DNA from: Methanothermococcus sp.
Lineage (GTDB): Archaea; AGJL01; Methanococci; Methanococcales; Methanococcaceae
DNA: 32,653 nucleotides
Direction of reading: 5' to 3'
Assembly (NCBI RefSeq): GCF_015523155.1
Contig: NZ_WAKW01000068.1
Location: forward strand, 1 to 32,653
A program made the translations under genes and the position numbers. The notes under the pieces were generated by a model. The model saw only the letters and a program-made list of their open reading frames with translations, ran no database searches and was not told where the DNA came from. Shown piece after piece: positions 1 to 10,842 of this stretch. How positions within the stretch are numbered: the stretch's first letter is position 1; every line of letters starts with the position of its first letter.

Positions 1-196
1 ATCATATATATTAATCTTATTAAAAATATTTCTTTACATATATAGAATATATTTCATATTTTTAAAAATATAAGTATTTATGTTTTATAATAAAATTAAA
101 ATTTTAACATAAATAAATAAAAAACAAAAATTTTATATCTTTAAATTTAAAATCTTTTTATATATTTTTTAGTTATAATAAAAATAAGGTGTTTAA

Positions 197-1453
197 ATGG
201 AACTAGCCACCACAATTGGATATATTTCATTGTTGTTGATATCTGGCTCAATTATCGCAAAAATAGGGGAAAAATTAAATATTCCTGATATTCCCTTACT
301 TTTGATATATGGTTTAATTGTGGGTCCTTTTTTAGGAATTGTCCCTTCAAGTTATGCCCAAGGTATTTTTGGATATGTTGCCAATATAGGATTAATAATT
401 ATTTTGTTGGGTGGAGCATTTGAAATGAGATGGATTGTATTAAAAAGAGTTTTAAAAACTGTTTTAAAATTAGATACCATAGCATTAATTGGTTTGTTGG
501 GAATCTCTGGACTTATATATAATATAATATTTAAAATTCCTTATTTCAACCCAATAGGGTATTTATATGGTGCCATAACATGTGCCACTGACCCTGCAAC
601 ATTGATGCCAATATTTTCTAAATCAAATATTAATCCAGAAATTGCAATAACTCTTGAGGCTGAGAGTGTATTTAATGACCCGCTCGGCATTGTGGCTACA
701 ACTATGGTCTTGGCTACAATGGGTTTAACCAAAACTGTTAATCCTGTACTTAATTTTTTAAGTCTTGCAGTTGGTGGAATAATCCTTGGAATTATCGGCG
801 GAAAAATATTTGAAAAAAGCATTTTATTTTGTGATTTTAAAGAATATGTGGCACCTCTAAGTATAGGTATGGCTATGGCACTGTGGTATTTTGGAGATAA
901 GATATTCCCATATATTACAGGCTACGAAATAAGTGGATTTATGGCAGTGGCAATAATGGGTCTTTATCTTGGAAATACATTAACAAAATATCCCAATAAA
1001 TCCAAAGATGTTGAAAATATAGTTAAATTTTGTGATGATTTATCTACTCTGGTAAGGATATTAATTTTTGTATTTTTGGGGGCAAGTATTAATTTTTCCA
1101 TTCTTACAAATTACTGGTTTATGGGTCTTATATGTGCAATAGGTTCGATATTTGTTGCGAGACCAATAGGTGTATTTATTGCAACTTCAATACCTCCTTT
1201 TAGTTCTTTAAAGGAGAGATTGTATTTTGCATTGGAAGGTCCAAGAGGTGTAGTTCCAGCTGCATTATCTGCAACAGTATATGATGCAATAATGGAAAAC
1301 CCCCATTTAATTCCACAGGAAATTGTAAAATACATGCCTGCCCAGGAAATTGCAAGTTCCATACTTGTGGCAACATTTATGACCATACTGTTAAGTGTAG
1401 TTATAGAGGCTTCATGGGCAGATATATTGGCTAAAAAACTTTTTAAAGAATAA
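197..1453 (+). CDS. Cation:proton antiporter (CPA1/NhaP-like Na+/H+ exchanger)
   Basis: 418-aa hydrophobic multi-TM ORF; antiporter-like segments (ATDPATLMPIF, ESVFNDPLGIV, EGPRGVVPAAL); GGTG upstream of ATG. Confidence 0.9.
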   Translation: MELATTIGYISLLLISGSIIAKIGEKLNIPDIPLLLIYGLIVGPFLGIVPSSYAQGIFGYVANIGLIIILLGGAFEMRWIVLKRVLKTVLKLDTIALIGLLGISGLIYNIIFKIPYFNPIGYLYGAITCATDPATLMPIFSKSNINPEIAITLEAESVFNDPLGIVATTMVLATMGLTKTVNPVLNFLSLAVGGIILGIIGGKIFEKSILFCDFKEYVAPLSIGMAMALWYFGDKIFPYITGYEISGFMAVAIMGLYLGNTLTKYPNKSKDVENIVKFCDDLSTLVRILIFVFLGASINFSILTNYWFMGLICAIGSIFVARPIGVFIATSIPPFSSLKERLYFALEGPRGVVPAALSATVYDAIMENPHLIPQEIVKYMPAQEIASSILVATFMTILLSVVIEASWADILAKKLFKE

Positions 1454-1486
1454 TTAAATTTTTTATAATATATATGTGGTGATTAT

Positions 1487-2809
1487 ATGAAACAATTGAA
1501 TACTATTGGCACTAAACAGAAAAAAATAAATAAAATTTGTGTGATTGGATTGGGATATATTGGACTGCCAACAGCTTCAATGCTTGCAAATCATGGTTAT
1601 AGTGTTATAGGGGTAGATATTAATAAAAAAAGAGTGGAAGCTATAAAAAATGAAGAATTAGTAATTGACGAGCAGGGTTTGATGACACTTGTGAAGGGGG
1701 CCATAAACTCTGGAAACTTAAAAGTTAAGACAGAACCTGAAGAAGCAGATGCATTTATAATCTGTGTTCCAACACCCATAATATATAACAGTAAATATAA
1801 TAATAACGAAACTCCAAAATGTGATTTAACCTATGTTTTAAGTGCTGTTGAGAATATAAAACCCTTTTTAAAAGATGGAAATCTCGTATTGATAGAGAGC
1901 ACAATCCCGCCAAAAACAACGGAAATGATTTATAATTTAATTGATAAAAATATATATATGGCATACTGTCCAGAAAGGGTGCTGCCTGGGAAGATATTAA
2001 AGGAACTCGTGGAAAATGATAGAATAATAGGAGGCATAAATGAGGAATCCGCAGAGCTCGCAAGGGAAATATACAAATCTTTTGTAGATGGAGATATATA
2101 TTTGACAAATTCAACTACCGCAGAAATGGTAAAATTGATGGAAAACACATATAGGGATGTAAATATAGCACTTGCAAACGAATTTGCAAAGGTGTGTAAT
2201 GAGATGGATGTTAATGTTTGGGATGCCATAAATCTTGCAAACAAACATCCGAGGGTAAATATATTAAATCCTGGACCTGGGGTTGGGGGACACTGTATAA
2301 GTATAGACCCGTGGTTCATAGTGGAAAAATCTAAATATGCTGACCTTATAAAAAAGGCGAGAGAATTAAACGATAATATGCCAAAATATGTTTGCAATTT
2401 AATCGTAGAAGAATTTAAAAAATTAAATATCAATAATCCAAAGGTTGGTATTTTTGGAGTAACCTATAAAGGAAATGTGGATGATACAAGAGAAAGTCCT
2501 GCAAAAAAGGTAATAGAATGTCTTTTATCAAATAATTTTGAAGTTTCAATATATGACCCCCATGCAAAGATTTTTGAATATCCTTTGAATAAATTGGAGG
2601 ATTGCATCAGTAATTCAGACTGCATTATAGTTTTAACAGACCATGATGAGTTTAAGAATTTTAAAAAGAACGATATATCTGAAATATCCAAATTAATGAG
2701 AAACAAAATTGTAATAGATACTAAAAATATTCTAAATCATAATCTTTGGAAAGAGTCTGGATTTGAGGTCAAGTTATTAGGCGATGGAACAGCATGGAGC
2801 GTTAAATGA
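1487..2809 (+). CDS. wecC: UDP-N-acetyl-D-mannosamine dehydrogenase
   Basis: N-terminal Rossmann motif [17 protein letters not shown], catalytic region [18 protein letters not shown]-terminal [16 protein letters not shown]. Confidence 0.9.
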   Translation: MKQLNTIGTKQKKINKICVIGLGYIGLPTASMLANHGYSVIGVDINKKRVEAIKNEELVIDEQGLMTLVKGAINSGNLKVKTEPEEADAFIICVPTPIIYNSKYNNNETPKCDLTYVLSAVENIKPFLKDGNLVLIESTIPPKTTEMIYNLIDKNIYMAYCPERVLPGKILKELVENDRIIGGINEESAELAREIYKSFVDGDIYLTNSTTAEMVKLMENTYRDVNIALANEFAKVCNEMDVNVWDAINLANKHPRVNILNPGPGVGGHCISIDPWFIVEKSKYADLIKKARELNDNMPKYVCNLIVEEFKKLNINNPKVGIFGVTYKGNVDDTRESPAKKVIECLLSNNFEVSIYDPHAKIFEYPLNKLEDCISNSDCIIVLTDHDEFKNFKKNDISEISKLMRNKIVIDTKNILNHNLWKESGFEVKLLGDGTAWSVK

Positions 2810-2824
2810 TTTTTTGGTGTTAGG

Positions 2825-3964
2825 ATGAAAATTGGAATAATACTTGGAACACGTCCAGAAATAATAAAATTATCTTCTATTATAAGGGTGCTGGAAAAAT
2901 TAAAGAGCGATAAAAAATTAAATGATACTTATAATAATATCAATAATATGAATTATTTTATTATCCACACCAATCAGCATTATTCTGAAAATATGGATAA
3001 AATCTTTTTTAAAGAGTTGAATCTCCCAGCTCCAAACTACAATTTAAATGTTGGTTCCGGAACACACGGAGAACAAACGGCAAAAATGCTAGAAGGTATT
3101 GAAAAAATATTGATAAAAGAAAAACCTAATGTAGTGATTGTTCAGGGAGATACAAATACCGTTCTTGCAGGGGCTCTCGCATCATCAAAATTAAAAATAA
3201 AAGTGGCACATGTTGAGTCAGGTTTAAGGAGCTACGATAGAAACATGCCTGAGGAAATAAATAGGGTTCTTACCGACCATCTATCCGATTACTTATTTAC
3301 TCCAACGGAAATTGCAAAGAAGAACCTATTGAAAGAAGGTATTGAACAGGAAAAGATTTTTGTTGTAGGTAATACAATCGTAGATGCCACACTTCAAAAT
3401 ATCAAAATTGCTGAGGAAAGGGATGATATAAAAAACTTTATAAAAACATTATCCAATGGAGAGGAATATTTTTTATTAACCCTTCACAGAGCAGAAAATA
3501 CAGATAATAAAGAGCGATTGAAAAATATAATTAAAGCAATAGGCGAAATAGCAAAATACCACAATAATAAAATCATTTTTCCCATTCATCCAAGGACGGA
3601 AAATAGATTAAAGGAATATAATTTATTTGATGAAATAAAAAATAACAAAAACATAAAAATAATTGAACCAGTGGGGTATTTGGAGTTTTTAATGCTTGAA
3701 AAAAATGCAAGATTAATTTTAACTGATAGTGGAGGAGTTCAAGAGGAAGCTTGCATTTTAAAAGTTCCATGTATTACATTAAGGGACAATACGGAAAGAC
3801 CTGAAACAATAAATGCTGGAAGTAATATTTTAGTTGGAGCAGATAAAGAAAAAATTATCAATGGAGTTGAATTAATGCTAAAAAAAGAGAGAAATTGGAA
3901 GAATCCATTCGGTGATGGAAATAGCGGTGAGAATATTATTAAAATATTGTTAAATCAAATATAA
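2825..3964 (+). CDS. wecB: UDP-N-acetylglucosamine 2-epimerase (non-hydrolyzing)
   Basis: MKIGIILGTRPEIIKLS, HVESGLRSYDRNMPEEINR, LTLHRAENTD, TDSGGVQEEA motifs; directly downstream of wecC. Confidence 0.93.
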   Translation: MKIGIILGTRPEIIKLSSIIRVLEKLKSDKKLNDTYNNINNMNYFIIHTNQHYSENMDKIFFKELNLPAPNYNLNVGSGTHGEQTAKMLEGIEKILIKEKPNVVIVQGDTNTVLAGALASSKLKIKVAHVESGLRSYDRNMPEEINRVLTDHLSDYLFTPTEIAKKNLLKEGIEQEKIFVVGNTIVDATLQNIKIAEERDDIKNFIKTLSNGEEYFLLTLHRAENTDNKERLKNIIKAIGEIAKYHNNKIIFPIHPRTENRLKEYNLFDEIKNNKNIKIIEPVGYLEFLMLEKNARLILTDSGGVQEEACILKVPCITLRDNTERPETINAGSNILVGADKEKIINGVELMLKKERNWKNPFGDGNSGENIIKILLNQI

Positions 3965-4133
3965 GTTATATTATCTTTTATTTTTATATTTTATTATTGT
4001 GTATAATTATGGCATTATATTACACAAAAACAAAAACTTTATATATTTTAGCACATATGGGATATAATGTAAATAAAATAACTATAAAATATAATATTTA
4101 ATGTATCATATTAAAAAATATAAAGGTGATATA

Positions 4134-4442
4134 ATGTTTGGATTTGGAAGAGGATTTAGAGGTAGAGGATTTTTTGGTTTTAGATATTTTGCAAGAGCTC
4201 CGTTAAGCAACGAAAGATATGAATATGTTGGAACATGCAGATGTGGGCTTGGACCACATGCATATTATAGAGATAGAAGAACTGGAAGTATTATCCCAGC
4301 AGCAGCAATGTATGGATATGATGCACCAACAGCAGTAGTTCCTGAAACTGAATTATCTGATAGATTGAGATATTTGGAAGAAGAAAAGAGATATTTAGAA
4401 GAGGAAATAGCTAAATTAAAAGAATCTTTAAAAAAAGAGTAA
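4134..4442 (+). CDS. Small Gly/Arg/Phe-rich protein with C-terminal coiled coil (DUF5320-like)
   Basis: ORF track starts at 4101, but GGTGAT precedes the internal ATG at 4134; FGFGRGFRGRGFFGF N-terminus, EEEKRYLEEEIAKLKESLKKE C-terminus. Confidence 0.65.
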   Translation: MFGFGRGFRGRGFFGFRYFARAPLSNERYEYVGTCRCGLGPHAYYRDRRTGSIIPAAAMYGYDAPTAVVPETELSDRLRYLEEEKRYLEEEIAKLKESLKKE

Positions 4443-4499
4443 ATAAAGAGAAATAAAATAATAATCTGTAAAATGAAATTATAAAATTAAAGTGGAAAA

Positions 4500-4691
4500 A
4501 TGACAGAGATGAAAAAATTTAAATGTTCAAAATGCGGTGAAATTATAGAAATTCCATACGGCATTCCAAAACCTGAATCATGCCCACACTGCGGAGCTCC
4601 TGGCATATATATTCACAGAATAGATGAAGGAGGAAGAGGTTTAGGTCCTGGAAGAGGTAGAAGGTGTGGAGCAAGAATGGGAAGGATGTAA
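4500..4691 (+). CDS. Small zinc-ribbon/rubredoxin-like protein with Gly/Arg-rich tail
   Basis: CSKCGEIIEIPYGIPKPESCPHCG (two CxxC knuckles) then GGRGLGPGRGRRCGARMGRM. Confidence 0.75.
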   Translation: MTEMKKFKCSKCGEIIEIPYGIPKPESCPHCGAPGIYIHRIDEGGRGLGPGRGRRCGARMGRM

Positions 4692-4869
4692 AATAAATGT
4701 TATTATAATATAATTTATATTAATATTTTATTTTAATATTTTTTTAAATGTAGGATAATATAATTTAATAGATGCCCATATTAATATATTTAATTTAATA
4801 AATTAAAAATAATGCAATATATTTATATATGGGAAGTATATATTACATAAAAAATTATTTGGTGATGTT

Positions 4870-5736
4870 ATGGCAGAATGCGATGGAAAATGTGATTCCT
4901 GCCCTTCAAGTAGTTCATGTTCAGATGTTAAGAAAGCTATAGAGATGCAGAATGCAAAAATAAGAGAAAATATGGGAAAAATAAAACATAAAATAGCTAT
5001 TTTAAGTGGTAAAGGTGGTGTAGGTAAATCAACAGTTACAGTAAATTTAGCAGCCACATTAAATACAATGGGTAAAAAAGTCGGTGTATTGGATGGTGAT
5101 ATTCATGGTCCAAATATTCCTAAAATGCTTGGTGTGGAAGATGTTCAACCTTTTGCCGATGAGAATGGAATATATCCCATTACAACACCAGAAGGAATAA
5201 AAACAATGTCAATTGGTTATTTTTTACCAAATAAAAATACTCCTGTAATATGGAGGGGTCCAAGAATAAGTGGAGCGGTTAGGCAGTTTTTAAGTGATGT
5301 TGTTTGGGGGGAATTAGATTATCTATTGATAGACACTCCACCAGGAACTGGGGACATTCAAATTACAATTATGCAAGCCATCCCAGATATCGATGGAGTG
5401 ATTATAGTTACAACCCCAGAGGATGTAGCAGTTCTCGATGCAAGAAAATCTGCAATAATGGCAAAGGAATTAAAAATGCCAATATTGGGGATAGTAGAAA
5501 ACATGGGTGGCTTTGTATGCCCCCACTGTAATAAGGTTGTTGATATATTTGGAAAAGGAGGTGGTGAGAAAGCAGCCAAGGAATTGGATGTTGAGTTTTT
5601 GGGTAGGATACCTCTTGATATAAAGGCAAGAGAGGCATCTGATAAAGGTATTCCTATGGTGTCTCTTGACTGCACCGCAACAGAGGAATTTAAAAAGGTT
5701 GTTAAGAGGGTTGTTGAGAAGGTTGAGAATAAGTAA
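4870..5736 (+). CDS. Mrp/Nbp35 family Fe-S cluster carrier P-loop ATPase
   Basis: N-terminal CDGKCDSCPSSSSC, deviant Walker A GKGGVGKSTV, CPHC motif near C-terminus. Confidence 0.92.
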   Translation: MAECDGKCDSCPSSSSCSDVKKAIEMQNAKIRENMGKIKHKIAILSGKGGVGKSTVTVNLAATLNTMGKKVGVLDGDIHGPNIPKMLGVEDVQPFADENGIYPITTPEGIKTMSIGYFLPNKNTPVIWRGPRISGAVRQFLSDVVWGELDYLLIDTPPGTGDIQITIMQAIPDIDGVIIVTTPEDVAVLDARKSAIMAKELKMPILGIVENMGGFVCPHCNKVVDIFGKGGGEKAAKELDVEFLGRIPLDIKAREASDKGIPMVSLDCTATEEFKKVVKRVVEKVENK

Positions 5737-5894
5737 TTATTTAATTATTACCTAATATTTATTACTCAATATTTAATCTACGTCACTGGGGTAATTATTC
5801 TTCTATTTTTCATTTTTTTAAATAAATGTATATTTTAGTTTTATTTTTAATTAACAGTATTTATTTATTGATTATTATCATCTTAGGTGTAATT

Positions 5895-6929
5895 ATGCTC
5901 CCAAACAAAACTGCACTAAAATTGATTAAAAAGTATATAAATATCTTTAAAGAAGGGAACAATATTGACGAATTTAAAAAAGAACTGATAAACAATCTTT
6001 TAAATAGTAGAGTGCTTGTTAAAACTGATGATGGGACATATACTTTGGTATCGGAGGAAGAATATGAGCTCATGCACTCACGAATCGGAGCTCTAACTGA
6101 AAGCGTGGAAAAATTTGCAATACCTTCAAATTTAAAAAATATGGATAATCCCAAAATATTGGATTTATGTAGTGGAATGGGGTATAATGCCATAGCGGCA
6201 CTTCATTTTAATAAAAACTGTAAAATTGACATGGTAGAATACAGTGAAGAAACGCTTTTTTTGTCTTTATGTCTAAATATTCCATATAAGGAGCATGAAT
6301 TAATAAAGGAAGTAATAAAAGATTATTTTTTGAATAATAATAGCAATAATAAAAGAATAAATTTGCATGTAGGGGACGCTAGAAAAATTGTTAAAAATCT
6401 AAATAAAAAATATAATATCGTATTCCATGATGCATTTTCACCACAGAGGGATGCAGTTTTATACACTGTGGATTTTTTGAAGGAAATTTATAATAAAATG
6501 AATGATGATGCTGTTTTAATTTCCTATTCTTCATCGATTCCTTTTAGAAGCGCTTTGGTGGAGGTTGGTTTTATACTATCAGAAGGAGCTTCCGTTGGAA
6601 GAAAAAGAGGTATAACAATTGCATATAAAAATCCTTCATCAGATAGAGATTTAAAAAGAATCTCAGAAGTTGATGAACGATTAATAGCTCTTTCAACAGT
6701 TGGTGTTCCCTATCGGGATAGTGATTTAGATTTAGACCATGATGCAATAGTAATGAATAGGGAAGTGGAGCGGAAAAAATTAAAAGAAGAATTATCGAAA
6801 ATAGATAGATATTATTCCACAAAAAAGGTAAAACTTGGTAAAATAGATGAAAAATTTTTGAATATTCAGAAACTTGATTCAAATTCCTCAGAAATAATAA
6901 AGAGGATGAAAGAGGAGTTAAGAAACTAA
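5895..6929 (+). CDS. SAM-dependent methyltransferase with MnmC-like domain
   Basis: ILDLCSGMGYNAIAAL SAM motif, FHDAFSPQRDAVLYTVDFL; AGGTG upstream of ATG 5895 (track start 5826 looks too early). Confidence 0.75.
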   Translation: MLPNKTALKLIKKYINIFKEGNNIDEFKKELINNLLNSRVLVKTDDGTYTLVSEEEYELMHSRIGALTESVEKFAIPSNLKNMDNPKILDLCSGMGYNAIAALHFNKNCKIDMVEYSEETLFLSLCLNIPYKEHELIKEVIKDYFLNNNSNNKRINLHVGDARKIVKNLNKKYNIVFHDAFSPQRDAVLYTVDFLKEIYNKMNDDAVLISYSSSIPFRSALVEVGFILSEGASVGRKRGITIAYKNPSSDRDLKRISEVDERLIALSTVGVPYRDSDLDLDHDAIVMNREVERKKLKEELSKIDRYYSTKKVKLGKIDEKFLNIQKLDSNSSEIIKRMKEELRN

Positions 6930-6943
6930 ATTATATTAAAATA

Positions 6944-7813
6944 TTAAATTAAATCATCTAAAACATAATCTATTAATTTCTCAGTTATATCTACCTCAGA
7001 AATCCTTGAAAGTGCCTCCCATGAAGGAGCTCCATTAACTTCAATTACCTTTAAACCATCTTTACTTTCCATTAAATCTACTCCCCCATATATCAGCCCA
7101 GTTGCATTTTTTGCTTTTATTGCGAGCTCTCTTATTTCATCGGTGATTTCGCATTTTTCCGCCTTTCCATTTTGGTGGATGTTTGTTATCCAATTGTCAG
7201 ATACTCGATACATTACAGATACAACTTCATCTCCAATAACAAAAGCCCTGATATCCCTGTAAATATCATGTGGATTGGTTATAAATTCCTGAATGTAAAA
7301 TACGCCATGTTTTTTTTTGAATTCATTTAACATGTTTAGCTTAGAAATTAGGGTTTTATTTTTTAACCTGACAATGCCTTTTCCCTGATTTCCAAATAAT
7401 GGTTTTAAAACACAGTCTTTAAACTTTTCTGACCACATTAGAGCTTTGTCAATATCTTCTGTAATTACTGTTTTTGGATGAGGGATATTGTTTATATTCA
7501 TTAACATAGATGTTCTGTATTTATTACCTGCGTTTTCAAGTCCTGCTGTGGGATTTATTAATGGAATATAATATTCTATATATCTAAGGACATCAAATCT
7601 ATAATAATTGGACATATCGCCAAGGTTTCTAACAAATGCACATTTTAAATCTGAAATATCATCTTTATTATGTTTAAATTTAACATCCATACCTGTAAAA
7701 GAAGCAATTTTGGATGGTTTAATATATACAGGAGTTATATCTTTCTTCTTCATAACTCTTTCTAATTCACAAGTAATCCAATCTTTTTCTTCCGATATTA
7801 TTCCCATTTTCAT
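6944..7813 (-). CDS. ATP-grasp RimK-family glutamate ligase (MptN/CofF type; tetrahydromethanopterin or F420 alpha-glutamate ligase)
   Basis: ATP-grasp features (VLKPLFGNQGKGIVRL, YIQEFI, GGVDLMESKDGLKVIEVNGAPSWEAL). Confidence 0.75.
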   Translation of the reverse strand: MKMGIISEEKDWITCELERVMKKKDITPVYIKPSKIASFTGMDVKFKHNKDDISDLKCAFVRNLGDMSNYYRFDVLRYIEYYIPLINPTAGLENAGNKYRTSMLMNINNIPHPKTVITEDIDKALMWSEKFKDCVLKPLFGNQGKGIVRLKNKTLISKLNMLNEFKKKHGVFYIQEFITNPHDIYRDIRAFVIGDEVVSVMYRVSDNWITNIHQNGKAEKCEITDEIRELAIKAKNATGLIYGGVDLMESKDGLKVIEVNGAPSWEALSRISEVDITEKLIDYVLDDLI

Positions 7814-7949
7814 ATTTTCACGTTGATATTTTTATCAATATTTAAAATAATCTTTAAAATATATAATATAAACCTCTTCTTTTATAATAAAATAAAATTG
7901 GGATGATAAATGATGACAGGATGATAAAGGATAACAATGATAATAAAAT

Positions 7950-7966
7950 CGAAACTTATATATACT
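7950..7966 (+). promoter_or_regulatory. Candidate archaeal BRE/TATA promoter (cgaaacttatatatact)
   Basis: BRE-like CGAAA followed by TTATATATA, about 170 bp upstream of tRNA-Ser. Confidence 0.5.
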
Positions 7967-8121
7967 AAATTATAGTTTATATTCAGTAGGTATTAAACAC
8001 GGAAAATTTAATGATTATTGTAAGTTAATAGATAAACACGAAATATATGTTAAATGGTATTCCAAATATATCTAAAAGTATATATATGAGCAGTTATTAT
8101 AACTGATTTAACAATTTGTTT

Positions 8122-8206
8122 GCAGAGGTAGTCTAGCTCGGAAAGGCGTGGGACTGGAAATCCCATGGGGCTTTGCCCCTCGGGGGTTCAAATCCCCCCC
8201 TCTGCG
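8122..8206 (+). tRNA. tRNA-Ser (anticodon GGA)
   Basis: Acceptor GCAGAGG/CCTCTGC, discriminator G, anticodon arm TGGGA-CTGGAAA-TCCCA, long variable arm GGGGCTTTGCCCC, T-arm GGGGG-TTCAAAT-CCCCC. Confidence 0.96.
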
Positions 8207-8302
8207 CTTTTTATTTTCTATTAATATTTTGCTATAAATATATAGTATTGTATTATATTTAGCGTTATAAAACACGATTATTATCTCTCGGAGGTGCAGA
8301 CA

Positions 8303-8755
8303 TTGACTCAAACAGAATTCAAACACAGAATTAGAATATCAAAAACAGATATTACTGGTGAGTATCCATTGGAATATGCCTTACAGGATATAAAAGGAAT
8401 CGGTAGGGCAATGGCTAAGGCAATATTGAGAATCACCAAATTGGATGGAAAACAACAGGCAGGTTATTTATCGGATGAAGATGTTCAAAAAATAGAGGAA
8501 GTTTTAAAAGACCCTGCGAAACACGGCATTCCATCATGGATGTTCAACAGGAAAAAAGATACCTACACAGGTGAAGATAAACACTTGATTGAATCAGACT
8601 TAGTGCTCACAGTTCAGGAAGATATAACCACTATGAAAAAGATTAGATGTTATAGAGGAATAAGACACGAATTAGGATTGCCATGTAGAGGGCAGAGAAC
8701 AAGAGGTGCATTTAGAAGAGGTTCGATAGTAGGAGTTAAGAAGAAAAGGAAATAA
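8303..8755 (+). CDS. rpsM: 30S ribosomal protein S13
   Basis: S13 sequence (EYALQDIKGIGRAMAKAIL, RCYRGIRHELGLPCRGQRTR); GGAGGTG at 8290-8296 favours TTG start at 8303 over track GTG at 8294. Confidence 0.93.
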   Translation: MTQTEFKHRIRISKTDITGEYPLEYALQDIKGIGRAMAKAILRITKLDGKQQAGYLSDEDVQKIEEVLKDPAKHGIPSWMFNRKKDTYTGEDKHLIESDLVLTVQEDITTMKKIRCYRGIRHELGLPCRGQRTRGAFRRGSIVGVKKKRK

Positions 8756-8816
8756 TTTAAAATAACTTTTCTTAAAATTCATAAATAAATAATTTAAAAG
8801 GAAAAAAGGTGAAAAA

Positions 8817-9353
8817 ATGGGTGACCCAAGAAAATTAAGTAAAAAATACGATACCCCCAATCATCCATGGATTGGAGAAAGAATAAAAAGAGAAAGAGAA
8901 TTGGCAATAAAATATGGATTGGTAAATAAGAAAGAATTTTGGAAAATGGAAACAAGATTAAGAACATTTAGGAGACAGGCAAGAAGATTAATAAGCGACA
9001 CAACCGAACAAGGTGCAAGAGAAGCTACCCAGTTATTTGGAATTTTGAAAAGATATGGTATTTTAGTTAAGGAAGATGCTACATTGGATGATGTTCTCTC
9101 ATTAAATGTTGAAAGTATCTTAGATAGAAGATTGCAAACCTTGGTATTTAGAAAAGGACTAGCAAAAACACCAAAACAAGCTAGACAATTTATAGTTCAT
9201 GGTCATATTGCAGTAAATGGAAGAAGAATAACTGCACCAAGTTATTTAGTTCCAGTTGATGAAGAGGATTTGATATCATACACACCGACATCACCATTAG
9301 CTTCTGAAAATCATCCTGAAAGAACAGAGGTAGTAAGTGAGGATAACAACTAA
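8817..9353 (+). CDS. rpsD: 30S ribosomal protein S4
   Basis: [18 protein letters not shown]4 domain [24 protein letters not shown]; operon context. Confidence 0.96.
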   Translation: MGDPRKLSKKYDTPNHPWIGERIKRERELAIKYGLVNKKEFWKMETRLRTFRRQARRLISDTTEQGAREATQLFGILKRYGILVKEDATLDDVLSLNVESILDRRLQTLVFRKGLAKTPKQARQFIVHGHIAVNGRRITAPSYLVPVDEEDLISYTPTSPLASENHPERTEVVSEDNN

Positions 9354-9393
9354 TTTAATCAAAAAATCAATAAAATAAAAATAAGGTGATTTA

Positions 9394-9768
9394 ATGAGTG
9401 AGAAATGGGGCGTAATCCATATTTATGCGTCATACAACAACACAATTATACATGTTACAGATATTACAGGAGCAGAAACAATTGCAAAAATTTCTGGTGG
9501 TATGATTGTAAAAAACCAGAAAGATGAGTCATCCCCTTATGCTGCGATGCAGGGTGCATTTAAAATAGCAGACATGATAAGAGAAAAAGGAATAGAAAAA
9601 GTTCATGTAAAGGTAAGAGCTCCGGGTGGAAACAAATCAAAGAACCCAGGTCCAGGAGCTCAGGCAGCTATTAGGGCATTGGCAAGAGCAGGGATTAGGA
9701 TTGGAAGAATAGAAGATGCAACACCAATTCCACATGATGGGACAACCCCAAAGAAAAGAAACAGATAA
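9394..9768 (+). CDS. rpsK: 30S ribosomal protein S11
   Basis: [21 protein letters not shown]...[20 protein letters not shown]. Confidence 0.97.
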   Translation: MSEKWGVIHIYASYNNTIIHVTDITGAETIAKISGGMIVKNQKDESSPYAAMQGAFKIADMIREKGIEKVHVKVRAPGGNKSKNPGPGAQAAIRALARAGIRIGRIEDATPIPHDGTTPKKRNR

Positions 9769-9838
9769 TTTAATACATTTCCTGGGTTGATAAGGATATA
9801 ATAATTCATTATTACAAATCCCCCTCACTTTCAGGATA

Positions 9839-10447
9839 ATGAAACTGTTGGTGGTATCTTTGATAAATAACATTCAAAAAGAAAAAACAAAAATTGGGGA
9901 AAGGCTTAGATTTAATCTGAAAGCCCCATTATCTTTTTCCAGTGCATTGAGGAGGATAATGATTTCAGAGGTTCCAACCTATGCCATTGAAAATGTGTAT
10001 TTTTATGAAAACACATCCTCAATGTATGATGAATTGATTGCACACAGGCTAGGATTGATACCTATAAGGGGAAAACCAGTTAGTAGTGATGAAGTAATTA
10101 CCTTTGCACTTATTAAAGAAGGTCCTTGTGTGGTTTATTCTGGTGATTTGGAATCAGAAGCAGGGGAAGTGGTATTTAAACACATACCAATTGTTAAATT
10201 AAAAGAAGGGCAAAAATTGGAATTAGAATGTGAAGCTCTGGTGGGCGTAGGAAAAACCCATGCAAAATGGCAACCATGCAATGCCATTTATAAACAAATA
10301 GATAAGGATGAAGTGGAGTTTTTAGTAGAATCTTATGGGAATATGGATTCTGAGGACCTCTTAATATCATCAGTGGAAGTATTAAAAAACAAGGCTGAAA
10401 AATTTCTAGATGAGCTGGAAAGTTTTGAAATAAATGATGCAGAATAA
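9839..10447 (+). CDS. rpoD: DNA-directed RNA polymerase subunit D
   Basis: SSALRRIMISEVPTYAIENVYFYENTSSMYDELIAHRLGLIPI; position between S11 and L18e; a TTG at 9860 preceded by GGTGGT is an alternative start. Confidence 0.92.
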   Translation: MKLLVVSLINNIQKEKTKIGERLRFNLKAPLSFSSALRRIMISEVPTYAIENVYFYENTSSMYDELIAHRLGLIPIRGKPVSSDEVITFALIKEGPCVVYSGDLESEAGEVVFKHIPIVKLKEGQKLELECEALVGVGKTHAKWQPCNAIYKQIDKDEVEFLVESYGNMDSEDLLISSVEVLKNKAEKFLDELESFEINDAE

Positions 10448-10479
10448 TATGCATAATATAGAATAATAATGGTGAAATC

Positions 10480-10842
10480 ATGAGAAAATTGATGGCTACC
10501 AATCCAAAAATCGTTGAATTGGTTCAAAATCTTAAAGTAGAATCTTACAAAAACGATGCAAAAATTTGGAGAGACATAGCTAAAAGATTATCAAAACCTG
10601 CTAGAAGAAGAGCAGAAGTTAATATAAGCAAGATAAACAGATATACAAAAGATGATTATGTTGTAATCGTTCCAGGTAAAGTTCTTGGAGCTGGAAAATT
10701 AGGACACAAAGTAACTGTTGCGGCATTTTCATTCTCAGAAAGTGCTAAGAAAGCAATTGAAGAAGCTGGCGGAAAATGTTTAACCATTGAAGAGTTAATT
10801 AAGGAAAATCCAAAAGGTTCATTGGTAAAAATAATGGCTTAA
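10480..10842 (+). CDS. rpl18e: 50S ribosomal protein L18e
   Basis: VVIVPGKVLGAGKLGHKVTVAAFSFSESAKKAI; operon position. Confidence 0.95.
   Translation: MRKLMATNPKIVELVQNLKVESYKNDAKIWRDIAKRLSKPARRRAEVNISKINRYTKDDYVVIVPGKVLGAGKLGHKVTVAAFSFSESAKKAIEEAGGKCLTIEELIKENPKGSLVKIMA

Noticed and set aside
541-2706. Minus-strand ORFs opposite the antiporter and wecC (541-822, 1111-1386, 1597-1779, 1755-2114, 1930-2433, 2464-2706)
   Set aside because: Antisense shadows of well-supported genes; no RBS or recognisable domain.
7310-7318. T9 homopolymer inside the MptN/CofF-like gene as another phase-variable tract
   Set aside because: The reading frame is intact through it (EFKKKHGV), so nothing indicates switching.
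8108-8326. 72-aa minus ORF across tRNA-Ser
   Set aside because: Overlaps a clear tRNA and the rpsM start; typical spurious translation through a tRNA.
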